From contig NZ_CP055305.1 in the NCBI RefSeq assembly GCF_013377995.1, positions 1,674,001 to 1,738,000 of the forward strand: a stretch of DNA of 64,000 bases, written 5' to 3'. The position numbers and the translations under genes are program-made. Source of the stretch: Mannheimia pernigra (GTDB lineage Bacteria; Pseudomonadota; Gammaproteobacteria; Enterobacterales; Pasteurellaceae). The notes beneath the pieces are model-generated. The model was not told the origin of the DNA. It made no database searches and worked only from the letters and a program-made list of their open reading frames with translations. Positions 16,946 through 26,286 of the stretch are shown in pieces (the stretch's first letter is position 1; every line of letters begins with the position of its first letter).

Positions 16946-18031
16946 GTGTTAGTTTCAGATTTTTATTTTGACTTGCCCGATGAGCTAATTGCTCGCTACC
17001 CAACTGTCGAGCGTTCTGCCAGCCGACTACTTCATTTAAACGGCGAAACAGGCAAGTTTGCTGATCAGCAATTTATTGATTTATACGATCACATTAATGA
17101 AGGTGATCTTTTAATCTTCAATAATACTCGAGTGATTCCTGCTCGACTCTATGGCCGTAAACCAAGTGGTGGAAAAGTTGAGGCATTAGTGGAACGCGTA
17201 TTAGATGAACACCGATGTTTGGCACACGTTAAATCCTCAAAAGCCCCCAAAGAAGGGGCAAAATTAATTTTCGGAGAAGATAAATTAGGCGAAGGAAACG
17301 GTTTTACCGCCACAATGATTGCTCGCCACGAGACTTTATTTGAATTAGTGTTTTGTGAAAATCAACCGTTATTTGATTTATTACAACAAGCCGGACATAT
17401 ACCTCTGCCACCTTATATCAACCGCCCTGATGAAGATACTGACCAAGAACGCTATCAAACCGTTTATAGCAAGGTGTTAGGTGCCGTAGCCGCCCCCACT
17501 GCAGGCTTACATTTTGATAATGCGATGCTTGAAAAACTAAAAGCACAAGGGGTAGATACGGCTTTTGTCACCCTTCACGTTGGTGCGGGTACATTCCAGC
17601 CTGTGCGAGTCGATACTATTGAAGAACATAAAATGCACGCAGAATATGCCGAAGTAAGCCAAGAGGTTGTAGATAAAATTTTAGCCACCAAAGCGCTAGG
17701 AAAGCGAGTGATTGCAGTTGGCACAACGTCTGTTCGCTCAGTAGAAAGTGCCGCTTTGGCAGCAGAAAAAGAAGGTAAACTCATTGCTCCATTGTTCTCT
17801 GACACCACGATTTTTCTCTATCCAGGCAAGCAGTTCAAAATAGTTGATGCGTTAATTACCAACTTCCATTTACCTGAATCGACATTAATTATGCTAGTTT
17901 CCGCTTTCGCTGGTTATAAAAATACGATGAATGCCTATGCCCACGCGGTTGAAGCGAAATATCGCTTCTTCAGTTACGGTGACGCTATGTTTATTAATAA
18001 AAACCCGAATGCACTAAATGACCTGCCTTGA
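16946..18031 (+). CDS. queA: tRNA preQ1(34) S-adenosylmethionine ribosyltransferase-isomerase
   Basis: A 361-residue QueA counted from a GTG start (GTGTTAGTTTCAGAT, protein start VLVSDFYFDLP), which lines up with E. coli QueA (356 residues). The frame is open 19 codons further upstream, but that part overlaps the purK terminator. Conserved segments include NNTRVIPARL near 60, PTAGLHF near 180, VTLHVGAGTFQPV near 202 and TNFHLPES near 303. It makes epoxyqueuosine in the wobble position of tRNAs for Asp, Asn, His and Tyr. Confidence 0.95.
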   Translation: MLVSDFYFDLPDELIARYPTVERSASRLLHLNGETGKFADQQFIDLYDHINEGDLLIFNNTRVIPARLYGRKPSGGKVEALVERVLDEHRCLAHVKSSKAPKEGAKLIFGEDKLGEGNGFTATMIARHETLFELVFCENQPLFDLLQQAGHIPLPPYINRPDEDTDQERYQTVYSKVLGAVAAPTAGLHFDNAMLEKLKAQGVDTAFVTLHVGAGTFQPVRVDTIEEHKMHAEYAEVSQEVVDKILATKALGKRVIAVGTTSVRSVESAALAAEKEGKLIAPLFSDTTIFLYPGKQFKIVDALITNFHLPESTLIMLVSAFAGYKNTMNAYAHAVEAKYRFFSYGDAMFINKNPNALNDLP

Positions 18032-18235
18032 TTTAAGGGCTACTCATTTAAATTCAAACGAGTAAATCCGCTTTTTGCTAAGGACACTCATCTATTGATG
18101 CCAAATGATTATACTGTTTAATCCAACGTTTTAGTGTTGTTTTTGCAAGCTAAAAATCCCAACGGATCAGTGAGCCATTTTTACCGTTGAAGAAACAATG
18201 ATTTGCTGTTTGAAAGATAGGCTGTATTTAGTTAT
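18032..18235. other. Non-coding stretch after queA
   Basis: About 200 bp without a recognisable gene or structured RNA. It is A+T-rich with no uptake signal. I see no convincing ORF, and nothing that identifies it as an insertion-sequence remnant. Confidence 0.4.
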
Positions 18236-18295
18236 AAAAAATCTGCACCTTAATCAGTTGGTTGTTTAACCCAACTTTTGGGGTGCAGATTTTTT
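18236..18295. terminator. Bidirectional terminator between queA and rplY
   Basis: Stem AAAAAATCTGCACC / GGTGCAGATTTTTT enclosing a second small stem (GTTGG / CCAAC). T tracts are present on both strands. Confidence 0.88.
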
Positions 18296-18313
18296 GTTAT
18301 TCACTTACCGCAA

Positions 18314-18601
18314 TTAAACACGCTTGAAGTCCAAGTGAACTAATTTTGGTTTAGTTGGGTGGCGTTGAATTGCTTGTACTTTAACTTGCTCTTCTTTACC
18401 ACCTACAACGATAGTTAAAACTTCGTTGTAGAACGCATCGTGTACTTGTGCGTTATTTACATCATCGTGGTTTAAGATGATTGATACAGGTTCTGCACTA
18501 CCACCATAAATGATGGCAGGAACTTGACCATTATGACGCAGGCGGCGGCTCGCACCCTTACCTTGCGTTGAACGAACTTCAGCTTCAAATTTGAATGACA
18601 T
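18314..18601 (-). CDS. rplY: 50S ribosomal protein L25
   Basis: A 95-residue single-domain L25, the same size as the E. coli protein and without the CTC C-terminal extension. The typical GKGASRRLRHNGQVPAIIYG stretch covers residues 15-34. It binds loop E of 5S rRNA. The gene is monocistronic: a terminator-like hairpin stands upstream (18681-18706) and the bidirectional terminator downstream. Confidence 0.97.
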   Translation of the reverse strand: MSFKFEAEVRSTQGKGASRRLRHNGQVPAIIYGGSAEPVSIILNHDDVNNAQVHDAFYNEVLTIVVGGKEEQVKVQAIQRHPTKPKLVHLDFKRV

Positions 18602-18680
18602 TGTTTAATTCTCTTAAAAATGGGAATGACCCCGTTGATAGAAAAAACAGCAGGCGACCCAGCTGTTTGTGAAAAAACTT

Positions 18681-18706
18681 CAGCCTACTATGGTTATGGT
18701 AGGCTG
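18681..18706 (-). terminator. Terminator after rimK
   Basis: Stem CAGCCTAC / GTAGGCTG with a 10-base loop and an A tract on its left side, giving a T-rich 3' end on the minus strand downstream of the rimK-like gene. Confidence 0.7.
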
Positions 18707-18747
18707 AGTGCGTATTTTACTGAAGATGGCGAAAAATGCAACGTAAA

Positions 18748-19665
18748 TTAAGATAATTTGCTTATTTTCCTGATGAAATAATCCACAATTTCTAGGGCAA
18801 TATCTATCTCATTTATTTGTTCTATGCCTTCAAATCCAGGACTTGCATTGACTTCTAGAACAACCACTCCATTTGCCGTACGAAAGAAATCTACTCCAGC
18901 TACCTCAAGCCCAATTACTTGAGTTGCCTTAATCGCTAATATTTTTTCTTCTTCAGTTAATTCAATACTTTCTGCTATTCCGCCTTGATGGAGATTGGCT
19001 CGAAAGTCTCCTGCTGCACTGGTTCTACTCATCGCAGCTACAACTTTATCACCAATCACAAAAACTCGAATATCACGCCCTTTCGATTCGGTAACGAACT
19101 CTTGGCACAGATAAGCTTCCTCTACTTGCCTAAAAGTTGAGAGTACCGATTCGGCATTATGCCTATTTTCAAACAGCATTACGCCATTGCCTTGCGAGCC
19201 ATTCAGGACTTTTGCAATAAGCGGAAAAGAGAAATGATTTAGTTGCGATTTCACTGAAACTAAATCCCCTGCCAAATTAGTCTTCGGGACAGGTAAACCA
19301 TATTCTACTAGCCTTTGCAAAGATTGCCATTTATTGCGCGCTAAGGCAAAAGCTTGAGCGTTATTTAAAACAGGAATACCTTTTGCTTCAAAATGGCGTA
19401 ACACTGTGCAGCCCATTTCGGTACTGCTTGTTCCAAAACGGGGTAAAATGCCATCATAATCCTTTAATAGCACAGCCTCTGAATAGCTTTTAGCATAATG
19501 CTCTCTTTCTTGTTGATAAAAAACCTCAAATTTTCCATTATTTAGCATCAGTAACATTTTATTTGGATCTAAAATATCTAATTCAATGCCTCTTTTGATG
19601 CACGCATTTTTAATGCGTTTGCAACTATAGAGACGAGGTTCACGACATAACATTAACCATCTCAT
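18748..19665 (-). CDS. rimK: RimK-type ATP-grasp ligase (ribosomal protein S6 glutamylase family)
   Basis: A 305-residue ATP-grasp protein. The N-terminal CREPRLYSCKR matches the start of RimK. NGSQGNGVMLF (about 165-175) is the P-loop-like segment, GRDIRVFVIGDKVVAAMSR (about 207-225) the second motif, and EVNASPGFEGIE (about 276-287) the metal-binding end. RimK adds glutamates to the C-terminus of S6. The ATG at 19665 is chosen because AAGGA precedes it by 8 bp; the frame continues 9 codons further. A 49-codon ORF ends 2 bp upstream. Confidence 0.9.
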   Translation of the reverse strand: MRWLMLCREPRLYSCKRIKNACIKRGIELDILDPNKMLLMLNNGKFEVFYQQEREHYAKSYSEAVLLKDYDGILPRFGTSSTEMGCTVLRHFEAKGIPVLNNAQAFALARNKWQSLQRLVEYGLPVPKTNLAGDLVSVKSQLNHFSFPLIAKVLNGSQGNGVMLFENRHNAESVLSTFRQVEEAYLCQEFVTESKGRDIRVFVIGDKVVAAMSRTSAAGDFRANLHQGGIAESIELTEEEKILAIKATQVIGLEVAGVDFFRTANGVVVLEVNASPGFEGIEQINEIDIALEIVDYFIRKISKLS

Positions 19666-19667
19666 TT

Positions 19668-19817
19668 TTACGATCCTTCTTGGGTAACGCAAGCGGTCAA
19701 ATTTTCATTATATTTTGCACATTCTGCCGCATCAAAAGGTTGATATTGAGTTAAATCTCGCTCTGCAACGGATTGTAAATGGTTTAAATGTGAAGCTAGT
19801 GTGCTTTGTATTGTCAT
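19668..19817 (-). CDS. Small ORF upstream of rimK, unknown
   Basis: A 49-codon frame, beginning MTIQSTLASHLNHLQ and ending ACVTQEGS, whose stop lies 2 bp before the rimK start; the rimK ribosome site is inside its last codons, suggesting translational coupling. It includes an uptake-signal core in its coding sequence and two cysteines. Its own ribosome site is weak. It may be a real small gene of a rimK operon or a leader; I do not recognise it. Confidence 0.45.
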   Translation of the reverse strand: MTIQSTLASHLNHLQSVAERDLTQYQPFDAAECAKYNENLTACVTQEGS

Positions 19818-19827
19818 CGTTATTTTT

Positions 19828-20601
19828 CTATAGTTTGTCTAAATAATGTTTACCATCAAGCAAGCTGACTTGACGTATAATCCACGCTTGGCGTTTTCGC
19901 ATACTTAAGCTAGGTTTATCCACCTTAAACACAATTGGATTTGGTAGAGAGGCCGCCAATAATGCTGATTCTTGTAAATTCAAGTGCTTAGCTGATTTTT
20001 TGAAAAAATGTTGGGCTGCAGCTTCAACGCCGAAAATACCATCGCCAAACTCAGCAATATTGAGATAAACCTCTAAAATTCGGGATTTTGTCCATATATT
20101 CTCAACTAAAAGAGTCAATAGTGCCTCAATGCCTTTTCTTATCCAACTCTGCCTATGCCATAAAAATAGATTTTTCACGGTTTGCTGGGAAATCGTTGAG
20201 CCGCCTCGAATTTTTTTCGATTTCGCATTGAATTTCAACGCGGATTCAATAGCAGCAAGATCTAAGCCAAAATGGCTTTCAAATTTTTGATCTTCAGAAG
20301 CAATAACAGCCATTTTCACCTGCCAAGAAATCGCATCAAGACTTACCCAATCTTTCTTAATAGCGTAAGTTTTATCTTGTAACATATTTTCGACTTTTTT
20401 CTGCACCATATACGCAGAGTAAGGGACAGGCAGCACAGAAAAAACTAAAATAGCGATTAAGAAAAAACCACTCCAAAAAGTAAATAACCGACTAAAACCA
20501 AACCAAAGCCAGCCAAATATCGTTCCTATTTTTCGAGGAATAAAAAAAAGCCCTATTTTCTTCAAAAGAGAGCTTAACAAACAGTTCTTACGCGTTGCCA
20601 T
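19828..20601 (-). CDS. mtgA: Monofunctional biosynthetic peptidoglycan transglycosylase
   Basis: A 257-residue family 51 glycosyltransferase with one N-terminal membrane anchor (about residues 38-62). The catalytic motif EDQKFESHFGLD (about 103-114) carries the essential glutamate, and GGSTISQQTVKNLFL (about 133-147) and RKGIEALLTLLVENIWTKSRILEVYLN-type segments follow. It polymerises lipid II at the inner membrane. The gene starts 1 bp after the trpR stop, the conserved trpR-mtgA pair. Confidence 0.95.
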   Translation of the reverse strand: MATRKNCLLSSLLKKIGLFFIPRKIGTIFGWLWFGFSRLFTFWSGFFLIAILVFSVLPVPYSAYMVQKKVENMLQDKTYAIKKDWVSLDAISWQVKMAVIASEDQKFESHFGLDLAAIESALKFNAKSKKIRGGSTISQQTVKNLFLWHRQSWIRKGIEALLTLLVENIWTKSRILEVYLNIAEFGDGIFGVEAAAQHFFKKSAKHLNLQESALLAASLPNPIVFKVDKPSLSMRKRQAWIIRQVSLLDGKHYLDKL

Positions 20602-20910
20602 TTACGATTTACCATTGAGCTTGCCATTCACCCATTGCAGAAAATCTTGATCTAAGGTTTTTAGCATATTTGAGCCACGTGTAATAGTTGCCGCACTGGT
20701 ATTCAAATTTTGTTGAATTTCACGTTGCGAATCTTTACCCTCTAACAAGGCTTGTACAATTTTCACCCGCAGCCCTAAAGACTCTCTCTCATCTGCAGTT
20801 AAAAACATTGAGAAAAAAAGTGCTAATTTATCTTCCGTCACAGCTTGTTTAAGCAACACTAAAAATTGCTCCCATTCTTTTGGATCTCGTTGGTTATAAA
20901 GCGTTTTCAT
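20602..20910 (-). CDS. trpR: Trp operon repressor
   Basis: A full-length 102-residue TrpR. The typical MFLTADERESLGLRVKIVQALL segment spans residues 36-57, and the helix-turn-helix SQREIQQNLNTSAATITRGSN covers about 65-85. With tryptophan it represses trp genes; a matching operator lies in this same window before ydfG-trpBA (29094-29113). It is co-transcribed with mtgA. Confidence 0.96.
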   Translation of the reverse strand: MKTLYNQRDPKEWEQFLVLLKQAVTEDKLALFFSMFLTADERESLGLRVKIVQALLEGKDSQREIQQNLNTSAATITRGSNMLKTLDQDFLQWVNGKLNGKS

Positions 20911-20926
20911 TTTATTTCCTCAATAT

Positions 20927-20984
20927 ACAAGCGGTCATTTTTGTCAGAAATTTTGCAAAAATCTCACTTTTTATAACCGCTTGT
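20927..20984. repeat. Inverted pair of DNA-uptake signals
   Basis: ACAAGCGGT at 20927-20935 faces its complement ACCGCTTGT ending at 20984, with partly complementary sequence (ATTTTTG / AAAAATC) between. It lies between lolA and trpR and could fold as a hairpin on either strand; such pairs often serve as terminators in Pasteurellaceae. Confidence 0.7.
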
Positions 20985-20998
20985 CACTATATTATTTT

Positions 20999-21631
20999 CT
21001 ATTTTTTACTAGCACGCTGATCATCTAACTCAGCCTCTTTGGGTACTCTGAATTTGAATAACTCGCTTGAAACACCGCCTGTGGTAATGTTGCGTAATAC
21101 ATATAAATTGCTTTGCCCATCACGCTCAATGGTGCTGAATCCTTTTAATAAACCGCTTTTCTCAATACGTACATCAAACTGTTTTAAGTTACTTTTATTG
21201 GATTTTGGCTTTAATACAAAAGTATCCGCATTTTGGGTTACATCGTATTGCGCCCAATGATTCTTATCATTGCTGGTTAATAATACAAATGGCGTATTAT
21301 TAACCGCATCTTGCACATTATTTACGGTCACTTGTGACACAAAAGGATCATAAAACCATAAATTTTCACCATCAGAAACAATCAAATTTTCTTGTGGTGA
21401 TTTAGTCTCCATTCTAAATAAATTAGGGCGTTTTACTTGGAATTTGCCTTTACCTTTTTGAATTTCTTTGCCTTTGCTTGAACGTACAACTTGATCGAAA
21501 TCTGCACTATATTGGCTAACTTGCATTAAACGGCGTTGTAATTCAGCAACTGATTGAGCATCAGCAAATGCCGTGCCTGCTAAGCCTAATAAGGCGAAAC
21601 TTAATACGGATTTTTTGAGTAATTTTTTCAT
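20999..21631 (-). CDS. lolA: Outer-membrane lipoprotein carrier protein LolA
   Basis: A 210-residue periplasmic protein with a signal peptide (MKKLLKKSVLSFALLGLAG, cleavage after about residue 23, AFA-DA). The mature part shows the LolA pattern: FDQVVRSSKG, GKFQVKRPNLFRMET and SDGENLWFYDP. LolA ferries lipoproteins from LolCDE to LolB across the periplasm. It stands alone between the paired-uptake-signal hairpin and polA. Confidence 0.96.
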   Translation of the reverse strand: MKKLLKKSVLSFALLGLAGTAFADAQSVAELQRRLMQVSQYSADFDQVVRSSKGKEIQKGKGKFQVKRPNLFRMETKSPQENLIVSDGENLWFYDPFVSQVTVNNVQDAVNNTPFVLLTSNDKNHWAQYDVTQNADTFVLKPKSNKSNLKQFDVRIEKSGLLKGFSTIERDGQSNLYVLRNITTGGVSSELFKFRVPKEAELDDQRASKK

Positions 21632-21748
21632 TTATTTTCCTTACTATTCAAAGAATTTTTACCTCTTTGGCAACGAACCAATTAAACGCTTCATATTAAT
21701 GAACTGCTACAACGATACAATAAAAGTTCGCCATTGTATAGCGTTAGA

Positions 21749-24607
21749 TTAATGAGCCTCGTCCCAATTATCGCCAATTCCGACCTCTGCAATCAGTGGT
21801 ACGTTAAGCGAAATGGCTTTTTCCATTTCAGCTTTAATGAGCTGGCTGTATTGTTCTAGCTTATCTGCTTTCACTTCAAACACTAATTCATCGTGAACTT
21901 GCATAATCATTTTAATCTCGTGATTACCACGAATCGCTTTATCAATACCGATCATTGCAACTTTGATAATATCTGCCGCCGTGCCTTGCATTGGGGCATT
22001 AATTGCCACTCGCTCCGCTGCTTTACGCAAAATAGCGTTGCTTGATTTAATATCGGGCAAATATAAACGGCGACCAAACAAAGTTTCCACATAGCCTTTT
22101 TCTGCGGCAACTTCACGAATATCTGTCATAAACTGCTGCACGGCTGGATAGCGTTTAAAATAGAGCTCCATATATTTTTGGGCTTCTGCTCGTCCAATAC
22201 CGAGTTGGTTTGAAAGCCCAAATGATGACATTCCATAAATCAATCCAAAGTTAATCGCTTTCGCACTGCGGCGTTGCTCGCTGGTAACCTCTTCTAATGC
22301 AACACTGAAAATTTCTGCGGCGGTTGCTCGGTGAATATCTTTTCCTTCCGCAAACGCAGCGATCATCCCTTCATCATTGGCCAAATGCGCCATAATCCGT
22401 AGTTCAATTTGGGAATAGTCGGCGGCAACAATTTTATAGCCTTCTCTTGCAACGAATGCCTGACGGATTCGTCTGCCCTCTTCGTTGCGGATAGGAATAT
22501 TCTGTAAATTTGGATCACTAGAAGAAAGTCGCCCTGTTGCAGTTACCGCTTGGTTATATGAGGTATGTACTCGCCCTGTTTTTTTATTAATTAATTGTGG
22601 AAGTTTATCAGTATATGTTGATTTCAATTTACTTAATCCACGATGTTCCATTAATAATTTCGGGACGATATGCCCTCGCTGTGCCAATTCATCTAACACT
22701 TCCTCGTTCGTCGAGGGTGCACCTTTGGGCGTTTTTTTCAAAACTGGTAAGCCTAATTTGCCAAATAGAATGTCTTGTAACTGCTTGGTTGAAGCTAAAT
22801 TAAACGTCTGTCCTGCTTCCGCGTGAACTAGCTGCTCGATTTCACTTAAACGTTTTTCAATTTCTGCCGATTGTGTTAATAATTTTTTTTGGTCAATTAA
22901 CACACCATTGCGTTCAATACGAGAAAGCACGCTCACCAATGGCATTTCAATTTCGTTAAACAATTTCACCAACTCAGGCTCTGATGATAATTTTTGCCAT
23001 AACACTTGGTGTAACTTCATTGTGACATCAGCATCTTCGGCGGCATATTCTGCGGCTTTAGGAATCTCAATTTTATCGAAAGTAAGCTGATTTTTGCCTT
23101 TACCCGCCAACTCTTCAAATGGAATAGTCTTATGCCCTAAATAACGGTAAGCTAACTCATCCATATTATGGCGACCTGTACTATTTAAGGTGTACGATTC
23201 TATCATCGTATCAAACTCAACGCCTTGTAACTCAATGCCATAGTGAGAAAAAATGGTTAAATCATATTTGATGTTCTGCCCAATTTTTTTTATGCCACAA
23301 TGTTCTAAAATTGGTTTGAGTTGCGTTAAACAAGCGGTCAAATTTAGCTGATTTTTTACCAATTCATCACTATTTTCATTATCTGTATCGCCAAGCTCAC
23401 CAAACATATCTACTTGTTTTTGCTCCGCTTTTTGCTTATGCCCAAGTGGAATATAGCACGCTTCGCCATTTTCAAGCGCAAATGAAATCCCCACTAAATT
23501 GGCTGACATTGAATCTAAATTATCCGTTTCAGTATCCACTGCAACCATCTTGGCTGAATTCAATTTGCCGATCCAAGCCGCTAATTTTTCTTGTGTGTCC
23601 ACCGTTTCATATTTACTGCGGTCAATCACGATAGGATCTGCAACATTTCCCTCTTTTTTAACCGCTTGTGTCACTTGGTAATGATTGGGCACTTTCTCTG
23701 CAGATATGCGAGTAAGCGGATTGGCGTTATTATTTACCTCATTCAGCCAACGTTTGAATTCATAATATTCAAATAAAGTCGTCAGTTCCGCACGATTTTG
23801 TGCTTGGGTTAAAAGCTGATGATGAGTAACGTCTAATTCCACATCGGTTTTAATCGTTGCCAGCAGATAAGATAAATCAGCATTCTCTTTTTCAGCGGCT
23901 AATTTTGGGGCGAAACTTTTTGCGCCACGAAACGAAAGTGAGGCAATTTTATCTAAATTGTCATAAATCTGTTTAAGTGACCCAATTCCTTGCAATAAAG
24001 CGAGTGCGGTTTTTTCACCAACGCCTTTAACGCCAGGAATATTATCTGCTGAATCTCCCATTAGGGCTAAAAAGTCGATGATCAACTCAGGTGGAATACC
24101 ATATTTTTCAATAACACCTTCCCGATCAAGCACGGTGTTATTCATTGTGTTAATCAACATAATGTGATCGTTCACCAGTTGTGCCATATCTTTATCGCCA
24201 GTGCTAATTAACACATCTTTGCCATCTTTAGCTGCTTGCACAGCTAATGTGCCAATAACATCATCTGCCTCTACCCCTTCAATCGAAATCAGTGGAATAC
24301 CTAACGCTTTAATAATAGCGTGTAACGGTTGAATTTGAGCACGCAACTCATCTGGCATTGGCGGACGGTGCGATTTATATTGCTCAAACAATTCATCACG
24401 AAACGTTTTTCCTTTCGCGTCAAACACAACGGCAATGTGGCTGGGTTCTACTTGTGCGATCAGGCTTTTTAACATATTCAATACACCATACATTGCCCCT
24501 GTTGGATCTCCATTTTGATTAGTTAGCGAAGGGAATGCGTGAAATGCTCGATATAAATAAGAAGAACCGTCCACTAGCACCAGTGGATTTTTTGCGATAG
24601 TTGCCAT
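21749..24607 (-). CDS. polA: DNA polymerase I
   Basis: A 952-residue PolA with all three domains: 5' nuclease (1 to about 300, LVDGSSYLYRAFHAFP at the start, GDSADNIPGVKGVGEKTA near 190), a 3'-5' exonuclease with its DTETDNL motif intact near residue 353, so proofreading is probably active, and the polymerase (DYSQIELRI near 730, RSAKAINFGLIYG near 780, QVHDELVFE near 905). The start MATIAKNPL at 24607 is chosen; 15 codons upstream are open but unlike the family. Confidence 0.97.
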   Translation of the reverse strand: MATIAKNPLVLVDGSSYLYRAFHAFPSLTNQNGDPTGAMYGVLNMLKSLIAQVEPSHIAVVFDAKGKTFRDELFEQYKSHRPPMPDELRAQIQPLHAIIKALGIPLISIEGVEADDVIGTLAVQAAKDGKDVLISTGDKDMAQLVNDHIMLINTMNNTVLDREGVIEKYGIPPELIIDFLALMGDSADNIPGVKGVGEKTALALLQGIGSLKQIYDNLDKIASLSFRGAKSFAPKLAAEKENADLSYLLATIKTDVELDVTHHQLLTQAQNRAELTTLFEYYEFKRWLNEVNNNANPLTRISAEKVPNHYQVTQAVKKEGNVADPIVIDRSKYETVDTQEKLAAWIGKLNSAKMVAVDTETDNLDSMSANLVGISFALENGEACYIPLGHKQKAEQKQVDMFGELGDTDNENSDELVKNQLNLTACLTQLKPILEHCGIKKIGQNIKYDLTIFSHYGIELQGVEFDTMIESYTLNSTGRHNMDELAYRYLGHKTIPFEELAGKGKNQLTFDKIEIPKAAEYAAEDADVTMKLHQVLWQKLSSEPELVKLFNEIEMPLVSVLSRIERNGVLIDQKKLLTQSAEIEKRLSEIEQLVHAEAGQTFNLASTKQLQDILFGKLGLPVLKKTPKGAPSTNEEVLDELAQRGHIVPKLLMEHRGLSKLKSTYTDKLPQLINKKTGRVHTSYNQAVTATGRLSSSDPNLQNIPIRNEEGRRIRQAFVAREGYKIVAADYSQIELRIMAHLANDEGMIAAFAEGKDIHRATAAEIFSVALEEVTSEQRRSAKAINFGLIYGMSSFGLSNQLGIGRAEAQKYMELYFKRYPAVQQFMTDIREVAAEKGYVETLFGRRLYLPDIKSSNAILRKAAERVAINAPMQGTAADIIKVAMIGIDKAIRGNHEIKMIMQVHDELVFEVKADKLEQYSQLIKAEMEKAISLNVPLIAEVGIGDNWDEAH

Positions 24608-24673
24608 AAAAAATCTCTTGAAAATCAAATAAATATTGGCGTTATTATACAAGAATCGTAAAAGAAAGGGATA

Positions 24674-24711
24674 AAAAAGCGTATTTCAGCCATAGCCAAA
24701 ATACGCTTTTT
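24674..24711. terminator. Terminator between the DUF945 gene and polA
   Basis: Perfect 13-bp stem AAAAAGCGTATTT / AAATACGCTTTTT with a 12-base loop. It ends the DUF945 transcript on the minus strand. Confidence 0.85.
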
Positions 24712-24724
24712 CAAGTGGTTACGA

Positions 24725-26128
24725 TTATTGACCGAGCGAACTTGCTCCCATCATAATCATAAATAACGCCATTTGAATTTCATCTTCGGTTAATTCACGT
24801 CCATTGACGATTAATTTCTCATTTTCAACCGATAATTCCATCTTCACGTTGTTTTCATCTACTTTTCTTAATCCGTAGTGTCCAACGTCGGCATTGAGAA
24901 AAATAGCATCGACTTGTTGTTTGGCAAACGCTTTTGCTTCTTCTTCGCTTAACTTCTCTGTTGCCATTGAGATTTGGCGAATAAGATCTTCTGCATATTC
25001 ACGGTTGATATTTGAAGTAAATTTACTGGTTGAGAGGGCTTTTAATACCTCTTGAATATTACCAAGATCTTGTAAATTAACTTGAGCCATATTTAGTATT
25101 AAGGCTAAATCCACTTTTCCTTTGCTATTTTCAAAAGAGAAATTATTAATGTGGAACTTGGCTGATTTTTCCAGTAATTTCAATAAGAGTTCGGTTGTCT
25201 GCTGATTTTCGATAGCTTCAGGATTAGACAATAATGGCGTAATATCGTTAGTTAATTTAGCATCTAAATCGTATGCCATATCCATTTTTAATTTTCCCAT
25301 TTCAACCCCTTCAAGGTTGAAAGATTCAGCAGTCAAACTACCTGTAGAAACTAAACGCTCGCCTTTTAACAGATTATCACCTTTAACCACAATATCTTTA
25401 ATTTGTGATAACTTGCCACTTTTAGACTTAAATTCAATATCTTTAACTTTCGCACTTCCTACTCCAAAGGTGAGATTCGGATAATCGCCATTAACCTCTG
25501 CTTGCATCTCATAAGACACACCTTGCACTTGGAAATCAAGCTCTTTATCCATTACCTTAAAGGCATCTAATTCAACCGTGCCATCTATTGCCTTTGCATT
25601 CTGGTAACTATATTCTAACTTAATGGGTGTTGCTTCAACAAAGCCAGCTTCATCACCATATTTAATCGGAGATACCTCAAAATTTCCTTTTATATCACCC
25701 GAATAACTGATATTAGCCACCCCCGAACCAATATTTTCTCCAACGAATTTTTTAAACTGCGTTGGTGCTTGAAGTTTGCTTTCAGTACTCATCATAACAG
25801 GTAGGAAATTAAACTTCGCTAAACGGTTAAGTGGCAATGGGCCGTGATGAATTTTATCATTACCAATAAAGTCTAATTTTTCACCATCACCTAAATCTAC
25901 CTCTAATCGATATTTCGCTTCAGAACTGAAGAAGTGGCGTTCAATCTGCACATCTTTAAACGCAATATTTGCACCAAATTCACCACTCAATTGTTCAAAT
26001 TGATGATTGGCTTGCGTAACTAATTCTTGATATTTTTCTTCGACTTGTTTACCTGTATACCAGCTGCCACCAACTGCCACTACACCAATTACAGCAACGA
26101 CTGAAAGTGTAATTTTGCTTAATTTCAT
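24725..26128 (-). CDS. ydgA: DUF945 (YdgA-family) protein
   Basis: A 467-residue protein with an N-terminal signal/anchor (LSVVAVIGVVAVGGSWYTGKQVE-type segment, about residues 8-24) and a long region of beta-rich repeats typical of YdgA/DUF945. Members are periplasmic or inner-membrane anchored; the function is not established. A C-terminal ELTEDEIQMALFMIMMG segment is also family-like. It stands alone, with a terminator after it. Confidence 0.75.
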   Translation of the reverse strand: MKLSKITLSVVAVIGVVAVGGSWYTGKQVEEKYQELVTQANHQFEQLSGEFGANIAFKDVQIERHFFSSEAKYRLEVDLGDGEKLDFIGNDKIHHGPLPLNRLAKFNFLPVMMSTESKLQAPTQFKKFVGENIGSGVANISYSGDIKGNFEVSPIKYGDEAGFVEATPIKLEYSYQNAKAIDGTVELDAFKVMDKELDFQVQGVSYEMQAEVNGDYPNLTFGVGSAKVKDIEFKSKSGKLSQIKDIVVKGDNLLKGERLVSTGSLTAESFNLEGVEMGKLKMDMAYDLDAKLTNDITPLLSNPEAIENQQTTELLLKLLEKSAKFHINNFSFENSKGKVDLALILNMAQVNLQDLGNIQEVLKALSTSKFTSNINREYAEDLIRQISMATEKLSEEEAKAFAKQQVDAIFLNADVGHYGLRKVDENNVKMELSVENEKLIVNGRELTEDEIQMALFMIMMGASSLGQ

Positions 26129-26286
26129 TGTGTTTCCTTTTATTTAAAATAGTTATTTCTGTTGTTTAGATCATCATTTTTTAAATTTCTTCAACTTAAA
26201 AAACGCTCAGTTTTTTCACTAAACGCTATTGGGCGAACATTGCCTGCCATATTATACGCAAATTATTTCAAAAAAATAACCACTTG

